Below, piece by piece: positions 34,875-46,036 of a stretch of 64,000 nt of DNA (the stretch's first letter is position 1; each line of letters begins with the position of its first letter). A model generated the notes under the pieces. It saw only the letters and a program-made list of their open reading frames with translations. It searched no databases and was not told the origin of the DNA. The translations under genes and the position numbers were made by a program. Source of the DNA: Apricaphanius iberus (taxonomy: Eukaryota; Chordata; Actinopteri; Cyprinodontiformes; Aphaniidae); contig JAPXFQ010001387.1 of NCBI GenBank assembly GCA_028564705.1, positions 558,001 to 622,000 on the forward strand, in the 5' to 3' direction.

Positions 34875-35874
34875 TAGGGCTGCACGAATATGACCAAAAT
34901 TATAATCACGATTATTTTGATCAATATTGTAATCATGATTATTAATCACGATTATTCATCCAGTCTTGTTAAAACTCTATTTTTATTGCAAAAAATAAAA
35001 TAATGCAAAAAAGAAACCCAACCTAAAAAAAAATTCCAAGACTTTTATAAGTACAAACTAAATATGTTATTTCAGAGTGCAATCTCAAAGTGAAACTTAA
35101 TGGAAACAATTACAGCTTATACAGAACAGGCCTAGGACATTCCCTGCATCCAAATCCTTATGCTACGTAGCAAATACTACTCGCCCGTTGATCAGGCGTA
35201 TTGTAATAAAGTAAAAAAAATAAATAAATAAAAGAAATCAGACGTATTGCTCCACCATTTTGTGTGTCTGTTGACCTGGATGTTTATGTTACGTTCACCT
35301 GTGGTCCTACCATCCACTAGCGGTTATTTTGTCTGGTATAACTTAACTTAAATTTTTTATCAGCTGTCAAAAACAATCACAGTAATCAGTAACATCGCTA
35401 CATGTACATTTATACGCCGAAATTGCGGCAGTGTCAATGGTTGATAGTTCGTCTGTAGCCAATTTTTGCTAGGTCGCTCTTCTACGATTTCGGGGCTTCC
35501 GCTGCATTGTGGGATAGCGTAGCGTCCACCGGCTGCTTACTGTGGCGGTACTATACATCCAGGAACTTTATGCCTACTAGTCAGATCCATACTGGAGATT
35601 CGGATCTAATACATCGCTCGCATACTGCTTTACGCCTGCTTTTCGGATACAGCCATTGTAAGTACTGAGTGGTGTAGGTGTGGTTTTTATTTGGGCAGCT
35701 AATGAACCCTTGCCGCCTGGTGGTTGGCAGACTATTGGTTGAGGCAGTGTATGATAAAGAGACACGCAGTGAAGCTCGCATTTTGAATGTAAATATCGTT
35801 GACGATCTGGTTCATTTAATTGGGGCCACCAAAATCGTGATCACGATCAAAATCCGATTAATTGTGCAGCCCTA
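34875..35874. mobile_element. 1-kb non-autonomous hAT element with 8-bp target duplication
   Basis: TAGGGCTGCAC at the left end and GTGCAGCCCTA at the right end form a perfect 11-bp terminal inverted repeat, with AATCACGATTATTTTGATCA and GATCACGATCAAAATCCGATT subterminal sequences. Identical 8-bp ATGGGTAA flanks it (34867-34874 and 35875-35882). The interior has no recognisable transposase. Confidence 0.85.
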
Positions 35875-35914
35875 ATGGGTAAGCAGGTATAGTCAATGGA
35901 TTGATGGATTTTAA

Positions 35915-36184
35915 TGTCTCAGCTTGCACCAGGGAACAATACAGTGTGTGTGTGTGTGAGTGTGTGTGGGTGTGTGTGTATGTTTTTCTTGAGGCTGCTG
36001 AATACAAACCCTATGGTTTCACAGTATTCACCTTATATCTATAATCCGGGATGCTCTGTGGGAATTATGTTGCATCTATTGGAACATAAGCAAAATGTTC
36101 TCTGAAATGCAATAAATGTCAAATCCAAAACACAAATGGAAACACCAACTTTTACACCCTCAACTAAAGTGGAGGTAGAACAGA
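35915..36184 (+). repeat. Dispersed repeat with embedded TG microsatellite, copy 1 (copy 2 at 41221)
   Basis: It starts TGTCTCAGCTTGCACC and contains a TG repeat, then TTTTTCTTGAGGC, TATTCACCTTATATCTATAA, ATTGGAACATAAGC, TTCTCTGAAATGCAATAAAT and AGTGGAGGTAGAACAGA. The same sequence recurs at 41221-41490 in the same orientation with few differences. The family was not recognised. The copies end at the same point, just before the L1 leader in copy 2. Confidence 0.75.
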
Positions 36185-36189
36185 ATGAA

Positions 36190-37389
36190 AACATGATATA
36201 ACTTAATGTCAACCAGCTGTTTTCTAAAATGCAGAGAACTTCTTTTTTGCCACTCAAAATCCTAAACTTTAAGAGCCTATATTCTGTTATGGGATGAAGG
36301 TACACTCGAGGACCGAAAGACGGGCATCTAATTGACTAATAAATGATTTCCAATCATAAAACATTACAACATAACCTCAACCTCCGTCAAGGCAGCTAAG
36401 CCCTGGAAAAAAAAAGCATAACGTCCTTTGTGGAAGTAAAAATACAGCTGATCTGTTTTTAGGGGAGCTGTTAATGACTTTCTATATGATGATCAGAAGG
36501 GAAAATGTATTTTTTTATTATGAATAAATGAAAATATTTAATAAAATGAAAATAAAATAATAAAAATATGAAAGCTTAATAAATGTATTTAATTATGAAT
36601 AAATAAGTAGAAATGAATGAACAGTTAATTTAGATATATCCAGGGCTTTTCAATAAAGTGAAATGAAGGAAAAATGCAGGGTTAACAGTGAAGGCTTCAA
36701 CTTGAGCTGTTACAATCGTCTGTTGGCAACCAATGTTATAGTAAATTTCACTTTGCGTTAATGTTTAATGCACCTGGCAAAGGCACAAGTCAGACTTGGA
36801 TTGTAGGTGCAGCTGCAAACAACTGGTACAACCAAGCTTTGCAGGAATATGTCAGTATACTGTATGTATAGAAAAAAAATGTCACTATGTACTTACTGTA
36901 GTCATAAAAAAAATGCTTCCCTGAAAAATCTGTTACCTTGCTGGAAGTTGCAAAGTACAGTGATTCAAAAATTCAAAATGTAAAAATTTTATTTGAAAAA
37001 AACATTTAAAACAAACTGTTTACCAAACTTTTTTTTATTTCAGGAAAAAAAGCAAAAATATCCACTCCTGCCGAAATACCCTATTAATTATTGCTGTTAC
37101 ATTAATGTTATTAATAACTTTTCCAATTATTCTAATATTAATATAAAAAATAATAGGAAAAAACATCTAGAATAAACAATAAAGATATTTTTTTTGCACT
37201 GAATATGAACCCCTTTTGCCATTCCGCCCTTTATAGAATAACACAATAACAAGTATAGCAAGCTGATATTAGCAAGCTAACTATTCAGACTGTTTCACAA
37301 AGCTTTAAAACCTCGTTACTGTGCCTCTTTTTAAACACGTTATAATATGGTGATAGAAAACATGTCAATGAAGTTTTTTGCGCAAAATC
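36190..37389. other. No gene recognised; very AT-rich
   Basis: Long runs of A and T with simple AATAAA-type tracts, especially 36505-36615 and 36960-37180. No exon or element terminus was supported. Confidence 0.5.
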
Positions 37390-37720
37390 CCCCTCATATT
37401 AACAATCTCACCAGCTCAAATCTGGACAATTTCAGTCCGTCTCAGAATGAGCTGTTTAGATGACTGTGTCAGTTTTATGGGAATTAGGCATTTCTGACCA
37501 CGCCTACCCATCTTGGGCTCCATACCAGAGAATGCAATGAAATTGGAATTGGTGGGTGGGGTTTGACAGGTGAGGGGCGGTAATAGGGATGGCTAGTGGC
37601 TACATCATTGTAGCAACTTCTGTGTTCAAAGAAAATCGCTGTAGCAATGGTGCAGTGCTGTTGCGATAAAAAAAAATAATGGCAATAAAACCATATGTTC
37701 CTACCGCTTTCATCTGAACA
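37390..37720. repeat. Dispersed repeat, longer copy of the 23370 fragment
   Basis: It contains TGGGCTCCATACCAGAG, GGTGGGTGGGGTTTGACAGG and GGATGGCTAGTGGCTACATC, with downstream CAATAAAACCATATGTTCC and CTACCGCT blocks matching 23370-23500. Non-coding, probably a MITE. Boundaries are uncertain. Confidence 0.55.
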
Positions 37721-37854
37721 AAAAGAAAGAGATGGCTTAAACTAAAAGGGTAAGCTGGATCTCATATCATAAAAAATACATTTAAGTGTGGGCTAGGCCA
37801 GTAGCTTTATTAGTTAGCTGAGATAATATTACTTGTTGCTGTTAAGATAGAGTG

Positions 37855-38062
37855 GGACTACATGAAATAAAAGAGATTAAAGTCAATATTTATGAGAATA
37901 AAGTTTTCAATTAGTTGTTCGTTTAATGTTATTATGAGTTGAAATTAGTTATTTATGAGAATCAATCAGCTAGTTATTTATGAAAAGTCTTATTTTACGA
38001 AATTAAACTCATTTACGAAAATAAAGTAGCCTGATTTACGAGAATTAAAGTTATAATTTAGG
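37855..38062 (+). repeat. Degenerate minisatellite of ATTTACGAGAATAAAGT type
   Basis: Variants TATTTATGAGAATAAAGT, TTATTTATGAGAATCA, TTATTTATGAAAAGT, CATTTACGAAAATAAAGT and GATTTACGAGAATTAAAGT follow one another at roughly 20-35 bp spacing. The motif is a common fish minisatellite. Copies are strongly diverged. Confidence 0.5.
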
Positions 38063-39407
38063 TGTGGTCACAACAAAACGTATTTACAAGACTAACATTA
38101 GCTTCAAAGGCTACTCGCCCCCAGCAGAAAGTGTGTTCTCGAAATGGAGACTACTTTCCTCCTCCAAGTGGACAGACAGCTAATGGAAGAGTAAATGTGA
38201 CGGTTTACGGACCACCGGCTAGCTTGGTACTGCTGCTGCGTTTACATCTCATAGCTCAATTAAAAGCCGTGTTGTTGGAGCGACGACTGCACAGACATCG
38301 ACTGCTTGCAGTAAGACATTATGCTATAATTGTAATTATGCCTATAAAACGGGACCAGTTCCTTGGCTACTGGCATTGTGTTTGCATTAGGAGTGGGTTT
38401 ATGCGGAAGTGGCGCTTAGACGTCATACTAACCCCACATCCCCACATGTACATTACGGTTATAGTACCATCCCAGTAAGTCACTTTTTCAGATTTCTAAA
38501 CAATAAAATGTGCAAAACAATCAATGGATGTTTTCTAATCATGTTTGGACTGTTTGTAGGGGCAGCAGAGACACACATGGTAAAGAAGAAGCAAGTGAGA
38601 TTGGAATCATTTGTTTGTTTACTAAGGCTCCCTTAATTTCCCTTATTCTTATTCGAAACCAAAAACAACTCTAAATAATTGAATTTCAGTTTCATTGTCT
38701 TTTTTTCAGCCAGCTTACTGGCAATCTAGAGTACCAGGGCTGGGGCAGCACTCTATGCTTTATACTCCATATGATGGAACCAGAGAGAAACACCTTCTGG
38801 CATTTTATCAAAATGGCATAACCTTAGAAATGAATGAAAGATTTTAGTGGTTTTAAACCTTTTTAAAATGTACAATGAGTTGTTTCTATCTTGCTCTCTT
38901 AATGCATTCTTTTCTGTCGGTTATCATAATGCATCCTCCAGGTTTTGAGTCCCAGGAATCAGAAACACTTGCTGGTCTGGTCGCACCTTAATAGTCGGCG
39001 GGGTCACACATTTGTCTCGGATCCTGTGAGTTGTTGTTGTCTCCTCTACGTGGCAAACAGTGTGAGGTGTTTTGGTCGCACCGCTCAGGGTGTGAATGGT
39101 TTTGAAAACTGCCTGGGGAGGGTAGTCAAGCCTACTTCGCAAACACAAGCTGAGCAGTGGAGAATGTGCTGATGGGTGCCATGAAGAATGCACAGATCTT
39201 CATATGAGGACCCACTAAACAATCGTAGGGCTCAGTATATAACTACTAGCCCCTGGGGTCAAGACTCAGCTGTTCTCTAGTATCTCAAGGATAAGGGTTA
39301 TCTTTAGAGGGCTGTCATATACACACACTGAACTGTTGGTTTTCGAAGAGAAAACAAAGTATCTTTAAACGGAGAGATAGTGGGCTTTATCATCATTAAT
39401 TAAGATA
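38063..39407. repeat. Repeat fragment at 38490-38640 (inverted relative at 57560-57700); otherwise unassigned
   Basis: CAATGGATGTTTTCTAATCATGTTTGGACTG and the GGCAGCAGAGACACACATGG block match, in reverse complement, TCTCTGCTGCCTCTATAAA and CTCCAAACATGAATAAAA near 57617-57650. No exon was found. The 138-codon frame at 38062-38478 has no recognisable domain. Confidence 0.45.
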
Positions 39408-39439
39408 GGGGTGGGGTGGGGTGGGGACGGGGGTGGGGT
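39408..39439 (+). other. G-quadruplex-forming motif
   Basis: Six G-runs of 4-5 are separated by one or two bases (GGGGTGGGGTGGGGTGGGGA, then CGGGGGTGGGG). This exceeds the usual G4 consensus and stands out in AT-rich DNA. On the minus strand it is a matching C-rich tract. Confidence 0.7.
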
Positions 39440-39444
39440 TAGGT

Positions 39445-40980
39445 TCTTATACACACTGAATATGTAAGTAATGATAGTACAGTTTCCCAGTATTGTGATT
39501 GATAATTTTGAATCCAAGTCCTTACGGAAATAAGAATCTCCCAGGACTGAAGCCCAAAACACTGCATAAAAAAAGTATGCCAAGTATATGTTAACATGAT
39601 CAACATTAGATTGTAGTATTAAATGTTCTGCATTAGCATTGTATTTGGGTAAGCACTTGGCTAATACACCAATGAGCGTCAACACGCTGCTATATTCACT
39701 GGTTCAATATTCACTGTTCTTTGTGTTTTTTTGTAGAGTGTAACTTCAAATAATTCATTATAAGCTAATTCACACTTTTGTTTTGTAGAGCGCATCTTGA
39801 ATATTGTAATAAAATACAGATTAGGAAGCTGGCATACGTAGGCACAATGCTACAAGGCACACTATTGGTTAAGATTTGCAAATCAGCCAATCAAGGAGGA
39901 CCATTAATTTTCCTCGGCACTGATTGGCTGTACTCTGAAGATCAGAGATGTGGAGCCTTTGTGAAGTTTCTTCCCCTTCCTGTTGGCCCATGGGTCCCCT
40001 GTCCGAAAGAATAATGAATAGAAGTCAATGAAAGTTAATTTCTGTTTTGGTTTTTCTTACGCCCGGAATCACACATATGATGTGGGATAGGCGGGATCAG
40101 AAAATAACTTCTGTCGCTCCATTGACTTTCATTCTTCTTTTTTGTTTTTGCAGTAGGGATGGACCTACTGCTGATGGATCCATAGACCCGAAGTAGAAGG
40201 GTGTGACTTAGACTCCCCATAAGAAAGACGGCAGATGTTAGCTTCTGTGGTAGTGCTAAGTTTCCACTGTGTGGATCAATGCATTGTAGGATATACTGGG
40301 GGTTAAAATTATTTAAAAGAGGCAGTTATAGGAGTTCTTAGAGGGACTCTCAAGTATTTGCGAGTTGCTGTAGTACCTAACTCCTGTGAATACTAATTCC
40401 ACACTATATTTGTTTTTATTCACATTAATCTTTGGTAATAACCATTTTCGATGGAAAGGATTGTTCTTAAATTGTAGAGGGATGCATCTGACTATAGCAC
40501 AAAACTTAAAAACACATCTTGCTTCTGCACACGTTTTTATGCAGAGTAGTTTGTTGAAGTGCAAGGCTAATTCTAGCAAATTTCCATCCTGTTTTGTTTT
40601 GATAGATACAGTTTATTTTAATCAATAATTAAGTTCTTTTTAGAGTTTAGTGCAATTCCAGGTCCACCATCTTTACCATCACCTTTACCTTAACTGCTGT
40701 AATAACTACTGACTAGTGATTCAGCTTCTCTCTATGCAGTTCTCTTTGTCACATGACATAGATTGGGAATAAAATCCAGCAGCCCATACAATTTAAGTTT
40801 TTCTTGGAGGGTTATTGAATTAAAATACATAGGTTAGGCCAACAAAATAAAATGTAAATACTGTAAAATCTTCCCAAAATGGAGCTAGCAATGACAATGA
40901 CAAGGCACAATAAGGTTCTCCCAGCTTTCTAGCTAACAATCATTTCCAACAATCAATTTAAAAATTATTTTACTGAAACC
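39445..40980. other. No gene recognised
   Basis: Unassigned DNA. A segment around 39900-40150 has the similar stretches GAATAGAAGTCAATGAAAGTTAA and its rough inverse TTGACTTTCATTCTTC, suggesting an eroded inverted-repeat element, but limits are unclear. Confidence 0.35.
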
Positions 40981-40984
40981 AGTA

Positions 40985-41170
40985 GCAAATACCAGTGTTT
41001 TAGTCATATCACCATCTCTTGACTCCAAGTCAAACTTAATTCCTTAGTGTTTGAGTCCAAGTGAAAGTCCAAGTCCCATAGGATTTGTCGAAGTTGCTGA
41101 GGTCCTACTGGTCAAGTCCAAGTCCCAAAAAGAATCTTCACGTCCAATTCAAGTTATTATCGCCTGAAAG
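40985..41170 (+). mobile_element. CAAGTCC-rich transposon end (left), paired with 44095-44260
   Basis: Many variants of CAAGTCCAAGTCCCA occur here on the plus strand. At 44095-44260 the same words appear inverted (GACTTGAACTTGGACTTGG). This is how the ends of a common fish DNA transposon look. If they are two ends of one element, its ~3.2-kb interior now holds the 41221 repeat and an L1 fragment. Confidence 0.45.
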
Positions 41171-41220
41171 CAAGTCAAAAATAAGAGGGCAGGGTCTAGA
41201 TTTTAAGAAGAAAATATACC

Positions 41221-41490
41221 TGTCTCAGCTTGCACCATGGAACAATACAGCGTGTGTTTGTGTGTGTATGTGTGTGTGTGTGTGTTTTTCTTGAGGCCGC
41301 TGAGTACAAACACTATGGTTTCCCAGTATTCACCTTATATCTATAATCCGGGATGCTTCGTGGGAATTATGTTCCATCTATTGGAACATAAGCAAAATGT
41401 TCTCTGAAATGCAATAAATGTCAAATACAGACAAAAAACAAATGGAAGCACCAACTTTTACACCCTCTACTGAAGTGGAGGTAGAACAGA
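41221..41490 (+). repeat. Dispersed repeat with TG microsatellite, copy 2 (copy 1 at 35915)
   Basis: Near-identical to 35915-36184 outside the microsatellite. Homology ends at AGTGGAGGTAGAACAGA, after which this copy runs into the L1 leader. The TG tract at 41250-41286 differs in length and interruptions from the first copy. Confidence 0.75.
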
Positions 41491-41738
41491 GTTAGAGGAG
41501 GAGATGAGCTGCTGAGTTTTCGCGAGAGCTGTGCGGAAATAATAATGGCGGTATAGGCTACTGGTAAAATAAACTGGTAAAATAAACAAACAATGTCAGG
41601 TAAAACAAGCCAATAATTTTGAACCAAACGCAGTGTGTATTTCTGTCCCTTTAAACTAATAATCAAATTATGTCTTTCTTCTAAACAACCTGGACGAGGA
41701 AACATTGGATTCGCTGGAGTGCTACTTAGACGAGTGCT

Positions 41739-42495
41739 TTGAAAACATCATTATGGGTAAGTCGGAAACCCTCGTCTGACACATCAACAAGTACTCCATC
41801 CCAGAACCGCACTCGTTCCGAGGCCAGTACTTCCACCAATTCGCCAGATAGAAGCTACGGCGACGTCCTGGACTCAATAGATAAGAAGTTAACCAGCCTG
41901 GACGCCCGTCTTGCGCTGGTTGAAGTTCTACACAAAGAATTTCAGGCATTGAGGGAATCCCTGGAATTCAGCCAACAACAAGTAGCTTCGCTCGTTACAG
42001 AAAATCAAAAATTGAAAGAAGACGTTAAAGGACTCACCGAGGAGCTGTCTGGAGAAAATAAAATGATTAAGGAGTCGATCTTAGACATCCAGACCCGATC
42101 CATGAGAGATAATCTTGTTTTTTCTGGGATCCCAGAGCAGGCAGAGGAAGACGCTGAAACAACCGTCCGACAGGTTATCCAACATCAGATGAAACTGCCA
42201 AGTGAACCTTCCAACGGGTAACAAAACCAACAACACCCGCCCGTGACCAATTGTTGCCAAATTTGAAAATTTTAAACAGAAAGAACACTTCGAAGGACGT
42301 GTGACAGAGCTGCGGGGGACGAATTACAGCGTTAATGATCAATTTCCGAAAGAAATCGTGGACAGAAGACGCGTGTTATTTCCAATTAGAAAGAAACATA
42401 TTAGTGAGGGCTGTAAGGCTACAGTTACTGTAGATTAACTGTATGTTAACGGTCAGCTGTTTAGGGACCCTCAGGTTACTCCTTGGCTTTATTAG
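41739..42495 (+). pseudogene. L1-type ORF1 protein, frameshifted
   Basis: The first part (41739-42221) encodes a 160-residue frame: a Ser/Thr-rich N-terminus, then a heptad-like coiled coil (residues about 45-115), then SMRDNLVFSGIPEQ at about residue 122. After a frameshift near 42190, another frame carries IVAKFENFKQKEHF, then LRGTNYSVNDQFPKEIVDRR and LYVNGQLFRDPQVTPWLY, ending at TAG 42493-42495. These are the RNA-recognition and C-terminal segments of L1 ORF1p, which packages LINE RNA. One internal stop precedes LYVNG. Confidence 0.75.
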
Positions 42496-42864
42496 TCATA
42501 TTTAACAGAGTCTAGACAGAAGTTGTTTTATCAGATAACTAAAGTTTAAGGAAGCACAGCTCAGCAGGTTGTTTATGTTTGTAAATGTGGGCGGGGGTAA
42601 GGCCGTGTACTGGGTTGAGGGCTTTCTTTTTTCTATTTTTCCCATTCGTGTCACCAAATCTCTTTATCACTTTTCTTCCTTTTTGTTTCAAACAGATACA
42701 GACTTATGTCATAGCACATTTATGTTTTTCCATCATACTCTCATTCTTTACACGCCTGTAATGGTACGTTATTTCCCTCTCTTTATCTTTGCTTCTGGAT
42801 TTTCAATCAGGCAACTCCATGGACATACCAAGACTGCACCTATATTCATCCTTGGAAATAGTAA

Positions 42865-43355
42865 ATGTCTAATGTTTATCTTAGCTCTATGAATCCTGTC
42901 AAATTTTTAACATGGAATATTCATGGATCTGGCTCCAGAGATAAAAGGATTAAGATTTTCAACCATCTTAAAAGATTGAAGGCAGATGTCGTCTTACTAC
43001 ACCGGAGTATAGTTACTATACTAACACCGGAGTATCCTGATATATTTTCTTCATGCACTCTAGACAACGAGGAGTAGCAATATTAATAAATAAAAATACT
43101 AATTTTAAAGTAGTAGACACAGTTACAGATCCAGAGGGTAGATTTATAATATTAAAACTATTTATACATAACCAAAAGTTATGTATAGTTAGTGTATATG
43201 GTCCAAATGTTGACGACCCCTCATTCTTTCATAGCTTTTTCTCGGTTTTGGCTATTCACATGCATTGCTCACTTGTTCTCGGGGGCGACTTCAACTTTGG
43301 TTTAAATGAAGAAATAGACATAGATATCAAATCTAAATTGATTTGTTCAAAAAAT
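42865..43355 (+). pseudogene. L1-type ORF2 endonuclease domain, truncated
   Basis: The frame from 42865 carries VKFLTWNIHGSGSRDKR, the N-terminal endonuclease motif. A frame change near 43055 leads to RQRGVAILINKNTNFKVVD, CIVSVYGPNVDDPSFF and GGDFNFGLNEE. The QETH-type motif with the catalytic glutamate is missing from the junction, and the C-terminal histidine block and entire RT domain are absent. Confidence 0.7.
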
Positions 43356-43359
43356 CAAT

Positions 43360-43465
43360 GGCAGTACCGACGTTTCGCTGTACAGGAGGACGGATTGTCC
43401 CGTGCAGGGTGTACCGAACGGTCCGGTTCTTTACCCTGTCCCGTTGCATCCCTATTTAGTTGATA
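43360..43465 (-). mobile_element. Possible DNA-transposon end truncating the L1 fragment
   Basis: Directly after the L1 endonuclease the composition changes to GTACCGACGTTTCGCTGTACAG...ACCGAACGGTCCGGTTC and ends GTTGCATCCCTA. Its reverse complement starts TAGGGATGCAAC, a hAT-style terminus. The opposite end is not seen. Confidence 0.35.
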
Positions 43466-44094
43466 CCAGGAGCTTACCATAAACATTAGTCTTGTGTTCA
43501 TTAATCCATTTTTGTGTGTAGTGAATGTGTAATTCTTGGTTTATATTAATAGATCCGTTTTGTTAATGTTGTTCTGTTCTATTGGTGATTTTTGTTTATT
43601 TTGTTTTACCACTTCTCTGCCGTCCAACAGGGACTGGGATGTTTTATGTGTTCTTTGTTTACCTCCCTATCTTGTATCGTCAGTTCACACTTCTACCGGT
43701 CTTGTTTCTCTTCTTCATCTTCTTCCTTTCTTCCTTTTATCTCAATTTCGTGTCCATAACTTCAAGAAATAAAATTTCACAGTAATCATTAATTAAGATT
43801 TTTCGTACATATATATCAAGTGGAGTTCTATAGCAAAGCTGCAATGCTCTACTTGGGAAAGTAAATCTGCTGGGCTTGTACTTGGTACTCAGACACCAGT
43901 TCTGAGTAGCAAACTGCTAGACTGGACACGTAAAAAAACCAAGAAAAAAATAAGAAAATAATGGCAGACATACTTGGTTTGCTTTTTTTCAAGAAAAGTG
44001 TTATCAATACCCCCACACTATCACCAAGCTAATACAGAAAAGTGCAAAGTAATAAAACATGCTTCAAATAAATTTAAAACAATTAATTACTCAC
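43466..44094. other. No gene recognised
   Basis: T-rich DNA between the L1 fragment and the right-hand CAAGTCC-type end. Short frames are incidental. Confidence 0.45.
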
Positions 44095-44260
44095 AGGTCA
44101 CCAATTGGCTACCAGAGATAGAGTACTCAAGTCCTGACTTGAGTCACTTTTCAGGGGCTTTTGACTTGGCTTGAGCAGCACACCGATGACTTGCACTTGT
44201 ACTCGGATTTGCAACATTAGGACTTGAACTTGGACTTGGACTGATAAATTGCTGTTGTTG
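44095..44260 (-). mobile_element. CAAGTCC-rich transposon end (right)
   Basis: Contains ACTCAAGTCCTGACTTGAGTC and GACTTGAACTTGGACTTGGACT, the inverted counterpart of 40985-41170. See that entry for the possible single-element interpretation. Confidence 0.45.
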
Positions 44261-44499
44261 CCATTAACATGTACAGTAGCTGATGCTAATGTTAGCTTTT
44301 TATATTAGATTAGATTACTAGACAATTTATTAACTTCTTGAAACCTTTGATAGTGTCGAGGTGAAGTGTTGACTATTTATTGTTTAAAATGTATTTGAAG
44401 TTTATTTAATTGTTTTGTACATGCAACTGCTTTAGATTGGTGTTACCATGGGGCCGTTGCGTACAATTTTTTACAGTCGGTTAGGAAGTTGTTATTGAA

Positions 44500-44640
44500 T
44501 TCTCTGAAATTATTTCAAATTGCACATTTTAAGTATCGGTTTATGTTATCGGGTAACTTTAAATGATACCGATGTAGTACATAAGAATGATATCGGCCCG
44601 GATACGCGAGACCAGTATCAGTATCGGTCCATCCCTAGTT
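44500..44640 (-). mobile_element. Fragment of a TATCGG-rich hAT MITE
   Basis: AAGTATCGGTTTATG, GATACCGATG, AATGATATCGGCCCGG and CAGTATCGGTCCATCCCTAGTT resemble the ends of the intact element at 28759-29112 (right end GCATCCCTA). The left terminus is not recognisable. Confidence 0.5.
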
Positions 44641-45952
44641 ACAAGTCCCTTAAATGTGATTCGAGTAACCTTCAGTGGACAGATTTAACAATTTTTTTGC
44701 TGCATGCTGCCTGATTGTCAACCTCTGTGATTTTAATTGCATTTACAGCAGGGTGTTTATAATTGAGCATTTTTTCCATGTTATCCATAAGTTTTTAACT
44801 GTGTAAATCTTTATTCTAATAACCTCTCTATATGTCTCACTTGAACCTTTTTTCTTTGCTGTTTGCTGCTCTCAGCGCATGTTCTGTGTTCCGTCGCCTC
44901 CTCACTTTGTCTCCTTCCTTGGTTTTCAACTTGACTTTTACAACTTATTTGTCTTTTTGTCATCCTTTTATCTGACTTGAAGGAGTCTCGACATCATTTA
45001 ATGTGCTCCTCTCTACTCCTCAGACTCGACACGGGTGACCTTGCTTTCTACTTATCCTCTCTTCTCTCCATCGTGTCTCAGCTCCCCTCTCTCTTCATCC
45101 AGTTTGTCTTTCCACCGTTTTCTGATTTGACTTATTTCCTTTTTATCCATTCTCACTTCTCCTCCTCTTGCATAAATAAATTATCTGCCATCTTCCTGAT
45201 ATATACCTCCTTCTTTGCATGAACTCCTGTTGCTTTTCTCCTCCTTCCTTGTTTCATTGAGGCATTTGTGGATCTCTTTAGAACTAATTTGCTTCGCTTG
45301 GTTTTTCTTCATTATTTTACATTTGTTTTCTCTCCCTCTCTTTGTTTTTTCTCAGTTTTTTTTTACTTCACTCCATGCTTTTCTCCCTTTATTTAATCAA
45401 TACTTGCTGCTTAGTTGACCTCTCCTTTCTACATTCCTTCTTAAATCTTACTTTCTGCTCATATCTCCCTCCTGAAGTCATTTCTCTGCTCGTCATTTTT
45501 AGTTTAGCAAGTAGTAAAAACAGCAATAAAATAATAATAAAAACAACAACTGTCCCGTGATTAGAAACCCATCTCCATCTGGATCTCTCACACACTCACC
45601 AGGCTGAATGGGAAGTCAAACAGAAGGCCAATAAGACACGCTTGACTGGAGGCCACTGTGATGTGTATGTGCGCAATGCAGAGACCGTGTGCGACTATTC
45701 ACTCCTGTCATCGTGTGAACCTTGTGTCCTCGCAAGCCGCAAGAGGACAAAATAAATTCAAAAAACATTTTTGTCGATACTCACCGGAGCATTTCAGACT
45801 AAAGACACCTGGAGGTCAGGGAGTGGTGCCCAGTCTCAGTTGAGGAGAAATGTATATATACCAAGGGATGATTTTATAACTGGGCCACTAAGCCTAAATA
45901 ATTACATAGAAGTCAGTTTTTTTTTTCCAGCTTCAAGTTATATATGTTTAGG

Positions 45953-45953
<1 letters not shown>
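44641..45953. other. No gene recognised; pyrimidine-rich
   Basis: From about 44820 to 45480 the plus strand is strongly CT-rich, creating long phenylalanine/leucine/serine-rich frames that are not credible genes. No element terminus was found. Confidence 0.5.

Positions 45954-46033
<80 letters not shown>
45954..46033. repeat. Pure (TA)40 microsatellite
   Basis: Eighty uninterrupted bases of alternating T and A. Such arrays extrude cruciforms easily and vary in length. Its purity suggests recent expansion. Confidence 0.95.

Positions 46034-46036
<3 letters not shown>

Larger units (their letters stand above)
41491..43355 (+). mobile_element. L1-clade LINE fragment (ORF1 and start of ORF2)
   Basis: A short leader is followed by an L1-type ORF1 and, after a spacer, the start of ORF2 with an endonuclease. 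ORF1 has a coiled-coil region, an RNA-binding region and a C-terminal domain. ORF2 shows FLTWNIHGSG (about 42900) and the LVLGGDFNFGLNEEIDI block (about 43276). The element stops inside the endonuclease; no reverse transcriptase follows. Frameshifts and stops show it is dead. Orientation plus. Confidence 0.75.

Noticed and set aside
38062..38478. 138-codon plus-strand open frame
   Set aside because: No domain; begins next to a degenerate minisatellite and is interspersed with repeat-like sequence.
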